A stretch of DNA of 64,000 nucleotides, taken from positions 158,371 through 222,370 of the forward strand of contig DASUKM010000030.1 in NCBI GenBank assembly GCA_036278735.1, read 5' to 3'. Shown here piece after piece: positions 58,446 to 64,000 of this stretch (its first letter is position 1; the number at the start of each line of letters is the position of its first letter). A program made the position numbers and the translations under genes. The DNA is from DASUKM01 sp036278735 (GTDB lineage Bacteria > Acidobacteriota > Vicinamibacteria > Vicinamibacterales > 2-12-FULL-66-21). The notes below the pieces were generated by a model, which worked only from the letters and a program-made list of their open reading frames with translations, was not told where the DNA came from and ran no database searches.

Positions 58446-58916
58446 TCAACCAATCCGGCGAATGCGCTCGACGATCGCCGTCGTCGAATAGCCCTGCTCC
58501 ACCGGCTCGAGGACGACGACTCCGCCGCGCGCTTCGACCGTGTCGCGCCCGACGATTCGGTCCGCGGGCCAGTCGGCCCCCTTCACCAGCACGTCCGGCT
58601 GCACGCGCCGGATGATCGCCGCCGGCGTGTCTTCGTCGAAGATCGAGACGGCGTCGACGCACGCGAGCGCGGCGAGCACTTCGGCGCGTTCCTCCTCCGG
58701 GACGAGCGGGCGTTCCGGCCCTTTGTTGCGCCGGACGGACGCGTCGGCATTGAGGCCGACGATCAGCGTGTCGCCGTGCGCGCGCGCGCGCTGCAAGTAC
58801 CGGATATGTCCGGGATGCAACAGGTCGAAAACGCCGTTGGTGAACACGATGCGGCAGCCGCCGGCGCGGCGCCGCGCGACGAACGCATCGAGCGCCGCGG
58901 CATCGAGGACGCTCAC
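58446..58916 (-). CDS. Heptose-1-phosphate adenylyltransferase-type cytidylyltransferase (RfaE2/HldE C-domain)
   Basis: 156 residues from a GTG at 58916 overlapping the TGA of the ABC transporter gene. The nucleotidyltransferase HxGH core is TNGVFDLLHPGHIRYLQRA; then GLNADASVRRNKGPERPL, VLVKGADW and GYSTTAIVERI, the family end. It adenylates D-glycero-beta-D-manno-heptose 1-phosphate for LPS core or glycan heptose synthesis. The kinase half of HldE is absent here. Coupling to Wzt/Wzm places it in surface-polysaccharide production. Confidence 0.9.
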   Translation of the reverse strand: MSVLDAAALDAFVARRRAGGCRIVFTNGVFDLLHPGHIRYLQRARAHGDTLIVGLNADASVRRNKGPERPLVPEEERAEVLAALACVDAVSIFDEDTPAAIIRRVQPDVLVKGADWPADRIVGRDTVEARGGVVVLEPVEQGYSTTAIVERIRRIG

Positions 58917-60298
58917 GCGCGGCCCGCTTCGGGGGCGGGTGGCGGCGCGGGCTTGAACCGGACGTCGCCGCTGAAGCGCCACGCATGCGCCGGCCGGTAG
59001 ATGCCCACGTCCTTCGTCGTCGATTTCACGCGGAAGGTGTACAGCAGCCGGTGGTAGTCGTACGGGTACCCGTCCACCTTGTGGATGGCGACGTCGAGCT
59101 TGTACGTACCTTCGACGAGATCCAGGGAGGGGATGGAGAACACCGCTTCGGCGTCTCCCGCGATGCGGGCCGGCATCAGCTCGTCGAGCGTCGTGTTCGT
59201 GCCGTAGACGCAGACCCCCTCGGCGTTGAAGATGCCGATGCCGAACACGAAATCGTCGGCGGGCAGCGCCGCGTGAAGGCGGATCCGGATGTCGACGGGA
59301 TCGCCCGACTGAAACACGTGCGCGGGGGCGCCCGCCTCGCCGACGAGCGCGACGTCCGTAATCTCGATTTCCCGCGATCCCCACCGCCCTTCGGCGGCGC
59401 GGAACATGTCGGAGGGGGCCGACCCGGTCTCGACCGGATTGTCGGGCAGCACGGCGGACGCCGGTTCGTCGGGGGACACCACCGCCTTCGCGGCCGATTC
59501 GCGCGCCCGCGCATCGCCGGCGGCAATCTGCGTCTCCTCGCTGTCGGCCACCGCCATCCGGTACGCGCCGACAATCCGCTTCGGCTCGCCGTGTCCTTGA
59601 ACACGACCGGCATCGAGCCACAGCGCGTCGTCGCAGAACTGCTCGACGAGCCCCAGCGAGTGCGTCACGAGGAGGATCGTCTTGCCGCGCCGCCTGAACT
59701 CGGCGAACTTGTCGAGGCACTTGTGCGTGAACCCCTCGTCGCCGACGGCCAGCACCTCGTCGACGAGGAGCACGTCGGGGTCGACGTTGATCGCCACGGC
59801 GAAGCCGAGCCGCATGTACATGCCGGACGAATAGGTCTTGACGGGCGCGTCGATGAACTCGCGCAGCTCGGCGAAGTCGACGATCTCGTCGAAGCGGCGC
59901 GCGATTTCGCGCTTCGTCAGCCCGAGCATGATCCCGTTGATGAACACGTTCTCCCGGCCGGAGATCTCCGGATGGAAGCCGGCGCCGAGCTCAATCAGCG
60001 CCGAGATGCGCCCCTTCACCTTGACGCTGCCGGACGTCGGCTTCGTGATCCCCGCCACCAGCTTCAGCAGCGTGCTCTTGCCGGATCCGTTCCGGCCGAT
60101 CACGCCGAGCGTGCGGCCCGGCGGCACCACGACGGTGACGTCGTCGAGCGCGGTGAACCGCTCCTCCGGCTCGAGATCGCGGACCAGACTGCGCGACAGC
60201 AGCGCGCTCTTGAGCGTCGCGAACTGCCGGCGGTGGCTGAAGCGGCGATAGAGTTTCGAGGCATGCGATACGTCGATGGCGGGCTGGCGCGCCGGCAT
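58913..60298 (-). CDS. Polysaccharide-export ABC transporter ATP-binding protein (Wzt-like)
   Basis: 461 residues. The ATPase domain (1-240) has Walker A GRNGSGKSTLLKL, signature SSGMYMRLGFAVAINVDPDVLLVDEVLAVGD with Walker B, and a switch His (LVTHSLG). A C-terminal domain of about 170 residues after a Ser/Ala linker (SREIEITDVALVGEAG and FGIGIFNAEGVCVYGTNT) matches the Wzt glycan-binding domain that recognises the terminated O-antigen. It pairs with the permease directly upstream. Confidence 0.93.
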   Translation of the reverse strand: MPARQPAIDVSHASKLYRRFSHRRQFATLKSALLSRSLVRDLEPEERFTALDDVTVVVPPGRTLGVIGRNGSGKSTLLKLVAGITKPTSGSVKVKGRISALIELGAGFHPEISGRENVFINGIMLGLTKREIARRFDEIVDFAELREFIDAPVKTYSSGMYMRLGFAVAINVDPDVLLVDEVLAVGDEGFTHKCLDKFAEFRRRGKTILLVTHSLGLVEQFCDDALWLDAGRVQGHGEPKRIVGAYRMAVADSEETQIAAGDARARESAAKAVVSPDEPASAVLPDNPVETGSAPSDMFRAAEGRWGSREIEITDVALVGEAGAPAHVFQSGDPVDIRIRLHAALPADDFVFGIGIFNAEGVCVYGTNTTLDELMPARIAGDAEAVFSIPSLDLVEGTYKLDVAIHKVDGYPYDYHRLLYTFRVKSTTKDVGIYRPAHAWRFSGDVRFKPAPPPAPEAGRA

Positions 60299-60299
60299 T

Positions 60300-61091
60300 T
60301 CAGACCTCCTCCGCGAACGAGTCGCGCAGCCGATCGAACACCCAGTAGGCGAACAGGAAGAAGAACACCGACGCGACGCCGAGCGCCGCCAGCCACTTCC
60401 AATGGCCGAAGGGTCCCGGAAAGAACAGGATCTCCTGGTACGAGATGGCGAGGTGCGCGAACGGGTTCAGGTTCAGGAATCGCTTCGCGAGGGGAGGCGC
60501 GGTCTTGTACCAATAGATGATCGGCGTGGCGAAGAACCAGAGCGTCAGGATGTTCGCCAGAATGTCCCGGATGTCGCGAAAGTGCACCGTGAGCGCCGCC
60601 AGAATCAGTCCGCACGCCAGCGTGAAGATGTACTGCACCAGCACGACGAGGGGAAAGCAGAGCAGCTCGGGAATGGTCAGCGGGGCGTGGTACACGACGA
60701 GGAACACGGCCAGGATCGGCAGCGCGAGAAAGAAGTGCACCATGTTCGCCGTGACGGTGACGATCGGCAGCACCTCCGCCGGGAAGAGGACCTTCTTGAT
60801 GAGGTTGCCGCCGGAGATCAGCACGCCGGACGATTCCATCAGGGACGCAGAGAACCAGGTCCATGGCAGCAGTCCGCAGAACATGAAGAGCGGGTAGGGA
60901 TCGGCCCCCTTCACGGCCTGCGGCAGGACGTACGTGAAGACGAAGGTGTACACCAGCAGCAGCAGCAGCGGGTTGATGAACGACCAGAGGAATCCGAGCA
61001 CCGAACCGCGGTACCGCGCCTTCAGATCGCGCGCAACGAGGCTCTGCACGAGACCCCGGTAGCGCGGCAGGCGCGCGAGGTTACGGAACAT
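60300..61091 (-). CDS. Polysaccharide-export ABC transporter permease (Wzm-like)
   Basis: 263 residues, six transmembrane helices, ABC-2 type. LVARDLKARYRGSVLGFLWSFINPLLLLLVYTFVF is the characteristic N-terminal half; VHFRDIRDILANILTLWFFATPIIY and NPFAHLAISYQEILF the C-terminal half. It forms the channel for the Wzt ATPase encoded next, moving O-antigen-like glycans across the inner membrane. Its start overlaps the PP2C gene by 11 bp. Confidence 0.94.
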   Translation of the reverse strand: MFRNLARLPRYRGLVQSLVARDLKARYRGSVLGFLWSFINPLLLLLVYTFVFTYVLPQAVKGADPYPLFMFCGLLPWTWFSASLMESSGVLISGGNLIKKVLFPAEVLPIVTVTANMVHFFLALPILAVFLVVYHAPLTIPELLCFPLVVLVQYIFTLACGLILAALTVHFRDIRDILANILTLWFFATPIIYWYKTAPPLAKRFLNLNPFAHLAISYQEILFFPGPFGHWKWLAALGVASVFFFLFAYWVFDRLRDSFAEEV

Positions 61092-61851
61092 CGACGTCGA
61101 GCACGATGGTCGTGATGTTGTCGGGTCCTCCGGCCTTGTTCGCGGCGGCCACCAGTCTGGTGCAGATCTCCTCGAGCGGCACCCCGCGAGTGCCGAGGAT
61201 CGACGCGATCTCCTCGTTCGACACCGCGGTCGACAGCCCGTCGGAGCAGAGCAGCAATCGATCGCCCCGCACGCCGTGCACTTCCGTGACGTCCACTTCA
61301 GGGTCCTCGCCGCCGGCGAGCGCCCGCGTCACGACGTTGCGCCACGGATGCTGGCGCGCCGCCGTCGCGGTCATCACCCCGGCCCGCACCTGCTCTTCGA
61401 CCCACGAGTGATCCATCGTGATCTGCTCGAGGCCGCTCGCGCGCAGGATGTACACGCGGCTGTCCCCGACGTGCGCGACGCACGCCGCATCGGGTCCCGC
61501 GAGCAGCGCGCACGCCGTCGTCGCCATCCCGCGCAGATCCGCGGCGTCCGCGACGGCCGCCGAGATTTGATGGTTCGCGAGCTTGAACGCCGCCTTCAGG
61601 CGGTTCGCCTCGAAGCTCAGCGCCGGCTCGAAGGGAAAGGGCCAGGTGCGGTTGCGATCGGCGCCGGCCGTCTCGGTGATGAACGTCCGGATGGTTTCGA
61701 CGGCGATCCGCGACGCCACCTCGCCGGCGACGTGCCCGCCCATGCCGTCGGCGACGACGAAGAGCCCCAGCTCCGGCGTCGTGCAATAGCTGTCCTCGTT
61801 GCTCGTGCGGCGAAGGCCGGGATCGGTGCGGGCAGCCCAGGACAGGCGCAT
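61081..61851 (-). CDS. PP2C-family serine/threonine phosphatase (Stp1/PrpC-like)
   Basis: 256 residues. TDPGLRRTSNEDSYC, VVADGMGGHVAGEVAS, CVAHVGDSRVYILR, DRLLLCSDGLSTAVS and GGPDNITTIVLDV give the full set of metal-binding Asp residues of bacterial PP2C enzymes. Such phosphatases usually oppose a PASTA or Hanks-type kinase; none is in the window. It lies between the ATP synthase genes and the Wzm/Wzt genes with a 10-bp gap to atpC. Confidence 0.93.
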   Translation of the reverse strand: MRLSWAARTDPGLRRTSNEDSYCTTPELGLFVVADGMGGHVAGEVASRIAVETIRTFITETAGADRNRTWPFPFEPALSFEANRLKAAFKLANHQISAAVADAADLRGMATTACALLAGPDAACVAHVGDSRVYILRASGLEQITMDHSWVEEQVRAGVMTATAARQHPWRNVVTRALAGGEDPEVDVTEVHGVRGDRLLLCSDGLSTAVSNEEIASILGTRGVPLEEICTRLVAAANKAGGPDNITTIVLDVDVP

Positions 61852-61861
61852 GGATGCGGGC

Positions 61862-62317
61862 TCAGGCCTGCGGCGGCTTTCGGCGACCGCCGACCCGGCC
61901 AGCCAGTTGCACCCGCGAGGACACCTGCAGCCGCGCCAGGCTCTTCACCAGCGCCAGCCGAGCCCGCTCGTAATCGACGTCGGATTGTTCGGCGATGATT
62001 CGTGCCTCGGCCCGCCGCCGGGCTTCTTCCGCGCGGGCCACATCGATCTCTTCCGCCCGTTCCGCGATCTGCGCCAGGATCGTCACGCGGTCGGGGAGGA
62101 CCTCGGCGAACCCCTGCGAGATCGCGAGATAGATCTTCTCCGGCCCCTTGCGGTACCACATCTCGCCCACGGCGAGCGAGGCGAGCAGCGGCGTATGCCC
62201 GGGCAGGACGCCGAAATAGCCCTCGCGGCCTGGAATCTCCACCTCGTCGACGCTCTCGCGGACGAGCAGCCGATCGGGGGTGACGATCTCGAGCGTGAGG
62301 GATGTCGGAAGCGCCAT
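61862..62317 (-). CDS. atpC: F1Fo ATP synthase epsilon subunit
   Basis: 151 residues. The beta-sandwich start LTLEIVTPDRLLVRESVDEVEIPGREGYFGVLPGHTPLLASL and ISQGFAEVLPDRVTILAQIAERAEEIDVARAEEARRRAE in the C-terminal helical hairpin are typical. The C-terminal extension RLQVSSRVQLAGRVGGRRKPPQA is slightly longer than average. It forms the rotor foot with gamma. It lies 7 bp after atpD. Confidence 0.96.
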   Translation of the reverse strand: MALPTSLTLEIVTPDRLLVRESVDEVEIPGREGYFGVLPGHTPLLASLAVGEMWYRKGPEKIYLAISQGFAEVLPDRVTILAQIAERAEEIDVARAEEARRRAEARIIAEQSDVDYERARLALVKSLARLQVSSRVQLAGRVGGRRKPPQA

Positions 62318-62324
62318 GGACGCG

Positions 62325-63779
62325 TTACTCCTTCATCTTCGCCGCTTTTTCCACCGCTTCCTCAATCGTCCCGACCATGTAAAAGGCCTGCTCCGGGATG
62401 CCGTCGTGCTTGCCCTCGACGATTTCGCGGAAGCCCTTCACCGTATCGGCGATCGGCACGTACTTGCCCGTCAGCCCGGTGAACTGCTCGGCAACGAAGA
62501 AGGGCTGCGACAGGAAGCGCTGGATCTTGCGCGCGCGCGCGACGGTCAGCCTGTCGTCTTCCGACAGCTCGTCGATGCCGAGGACCGCGATGATGTCCTG
62601 CAGGTCCTTGTAGCGCTGGAGGACCTGCTTGACGTTGCGCGCCACGCCGTAGTGATCCTCGCCGATGATGCGCGGATCCAGGATGCGCGAGGTCGACGCC
62701 AGCGGATCGACCGCGGGATAGATGCCCAGCTCCACGATGGCGCGCGAGAGGTTCGTCGTCGCGTCGAGGTGCGCGAACGTCGTCGCGGGCGCCGGATCGG
62801 TGTAGTCGTCAGCGGGCACGTAGATCGCCTGGACGGACGTGATCGAGCCCTTCTTCGTGGAGGTGATCCGCTCCTGCAGCTCCCCCATCTCGGTCAGCAG
62901 CGTGGGCTGGTAGCCGACCGCGCTCGGCATGCGGCCGAGCAGCGCCGACACCTCGGAGCCCGCCTGCGTGAACCGGAAGATGTTGTCGATGAACAGGAGC
63001 ACGTCCTTGTTCTCGGCGTCGCGGAAGTATTCGGCCACCGTCAGGCCGCTCAGGGCGACCCGGAGGCGCGCACCGGGCGGTTCCGTCATCTGGCCGTAGA
63101 CCAGCGCGGCGCGCGACTTGGACAGGTCCTCCATGTTGATGACGCCGCTCTCCTGGAACTCGAGCCAGAGGTCGTTCCCCTCGCGCGTGCGTTCGCCGAC
63201 GCCGGCAAACACCGACACGCCGCCGTGCTTCATCGCGACGTTGTGAATCAGGTCCTGGATGATGACGGTCTTGCCGACGCCGGCCCCCCCGAACAGCCCG
63301 ATCTTGCCGCCGCGCAGGTACGGCTCGAGCAGGTCGACGACCTTGATGCCCGTCTCGAACATCTGCAGTTCCGTCGACTGATCCTCGAGCGAAGGGGCCG
63401 CCCGGTGGATCGACCAGTGGTCCTTCGAGGCGATGGGCCGATCCGGAAAGTCCACCGGCTCGCCGAGCACGTTCATCACGCGCCCGAGCGTGGCCGGACC
63501 GACCGGCATCGAAATCGGCGCGCCCGTGTCGACGACGCGCATGCCGCGCCGCATGCCGTCGGTCGGCTTCATCGCCACCGTGCGGACGCGGTTCTCGCCG
63601 AGGTGCTGCTCGACCTCCGCGATGACGTCGATCGCCTGCCCCTCGTCCGACGTGTCGGACACGATGCGCACGGCGTGGTAGATCTCCGGAAGATGCCCTC
63701 CTTCAAACTCCACGTCGACCACCGGCCCGATCACCTGGACGACCTTGCCCGCCTTTTCGATTGCAACTGCTGTAGCCAT
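62325..63779 (-). CDS. atpD: F1Fo ATP synthase beta subunit
   Basis: 484 residues, full length. GKVVQVIGPVVDVEF at the N-terminus, Walker A GGAGVGKTVIIQDLI, catalytic Glu in AGVGERTREGNDL, ALVYGQMTEPPGARLRV and DPAPATTFAHLDATTNLSR are all present. It is the catalytic subunit in the cytoplasmic F1 head. It is followed by atpC and preceded, after a 10-bp gap, by a duplicated tail of atpG. Confidence 0.98.
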   Translation of the reverse strand: MATAVAIEKAGKVVQVIGPVVDVEFEGGHLPEIYHAVRIVSDTSDEGQAIDVIAEVEQHLGENRVRTVAMKPTDGMRRGMRVVDTGAPISMPVGPATLGRVMNVLGEPVDFPDRPIASKDHWSIHRAAPSLEDQSTELQMFETGIKVVDLLEPYLRGGKIGLFGGAGVGKTVIIQDLIHNVAMKHGGVSVFAGVGERTREGNDLWLEFQESGVINMEDLSKSRAALVYGQMTEPPGARLRVALSGLTVAEYFRDAENKDVLLFIDNIFRFTQAGSEVSALLGRMPSAVGYQPTLLTEMGELQERITSTKKGSITSVQAIYVPADDYTDPAPATTFAHLDATTNLSRAIVELGIYPAVDPLASTSRILDPRIIGEDHYGVARNVKQVLQRYKDLQDIIAVLGIDELSEDDRLTVARARKIQRFLSQPFFVAEQFTGLTGKYVPIADTVKGFREIVEGKHDGIPEQAFYMVGTIEEAVEKAAKMKE

Positions 63780-63789
63780 CTCTGAATCC

Positions 63790-63861
63790 CTACAGGGCCT
63801 CCGCGCCCGAGACCACTTCGATGATCTCGCGCGTGATCGCGGCCTGACGGACGTTATTCAT
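63790..63861 (-). pseudogene. Duplicated 3' tail of atpG
   Basis: A 23-codon frame (MNNVRQAAITREIIEVVSGAEAL, shown here as residues 1-10 MNNVRQAAIT and the rest) ending in TAG reproduces the conserved C-terminus of the ATP synthase gamma subunit. The same 58 bases occur again at 63943-64000 as the true end of atpG. It is a remnant rather than a functional gene. Confidence 0.7.
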
Positions 63862-64000
63862 TGCGCGTGGGGCCCCACCCCCCCGCGCGGCGGCGCGTCT
63901 CGCTCCGCTCGCGCGCCGCGGCCGCAGGCGCTGTTCATCGTTACAGGGCCTCCGCGCCCGAGACCACTTCGATGATCTCGCGCGTGATCGCGGCCTGACG
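63792..64000. repeat. Direct repeat of the atpG 3' end (63792-63849 and 63943-64000)
   Basis: At least 58 bp are identical; the second copy runs into the window edge. The 93 bp between them (63850-63942) begin with a continuation of the gamma-subunit tail and then hold GC-rich hairpin-prone sequence (GGGGCCCC, CGCGCCGCGGCCGC). Confidence 0.9.
63941..64000 (-). CDS. atpG: F1Fo ATP synthase gamma subunit, C-terminal end (cut by window)
   Basis: The last 19 residues, RQAAITREIIEVVSGAEAL, and a TAA at 63941-63943. The pattern RQAxITxEIxEIVxGAxAL is the invariant C-terminus of bacterial gamma subunits. It is the expected gene upstream of atpD, and it is separated from atpD by the duplicated tail. 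Confidence 0.8.
   Translation of the reverse strand, partial: RQAAITREIIEVVSGAEAL

Overview
The window is GC-rich, densely coded bacterial DNA. The gene content points to Acidobacteriota, probably the Vicinamibacteria: a VWFA-related protein of the type common in that phylum, TAT-exported xanthine dehydrogenase-type subunits, many SpoIIE/PP2C phosphatases, and secreted LamG/Ig multidomain proteins. The taxonomic call is inference.

Layout. 1-4.7 kb: a partial peptidase-like gene, a beta-CASP MBL hydrolase coupled to a D-cysteine desulfhydrase/ACC deaminase-like enzyme, an MTHFR-like protein and an aminotransferase. 4.7-11.8 kb, all minus strand: a receiver/KaiB-like fusion, then a tightly packed operon of exported molybdenum hydroxylase subunits (2Fe-2S, Mo, FAD), a Cys-rich 77-residue protein, a DUF1326 protein, an unknown secreted protein and a pteridine reductase-like SDR. 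11.84-15.33 kb: a complete passenger-carrying transposon with inverted ends and a 9-bp target duplication. It holds a SWIM/DDE transposase, a divergent RHH regulator over an array of 11-bp-phased GCTACA repeats, an unusual tRNA, an HTH-like protein, an unknown 121-residue protein and a dCTP deaminase. It sits inside a REP-like palindromic repeat that recurs at 22.25 kb and 40.1 kb. 15.3-26.2 kb: LigD-type polymerase, DoxX, envelope proteins (beta-barrel, OmpA, VWA), aminotransferase, AI-2E transporter, SpoIIE phosphatase and M1 aminopeptidase. 26.5-33.2 kb: a 2236-residue secreted protein. 33.3-45.2 kb: NuoG-like protein, CcdA, ankyrin protein, lipid kinase, sensor protein, PDZ protein, GAF-SpoIIE phosphatase, FabZ, small membrane proteins, EamA transporter and a dienoyl-CoA reductase-like SDR. 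45.3-51.5 kb: a PCYCGC-family lipoprotein with an in-frame TGA, a hybrid histidine kinase, a FliA-like sigma factor, small HTH and phosphotransfer-like proteins, and an NtrC-family regulator. 52-64 kb, minus strand: DusB, NusG paralogue, SurA-like chaperone, Mfd, heptose adenylyltransferase, Wzt/Wzm export ABC transporter, PP2C phosphatase, and the end of the ATP synthase operon (atpC, atpD, atpG tail).

The two observations I rate highest are the following. (1) A probable new selenoprotein: in the PCYCGC gene at 45332-45877 a TGA replaces the first Cys of a C-G-I-C motif. It is followed at once by a bacterial-SECIS-like hairpin, and the frame continues to a stop that overlaps the next gene as ATGA. 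(2) The 3.49-kb transposon, with its operator array, tRNA and dCTP deaminase cargo.
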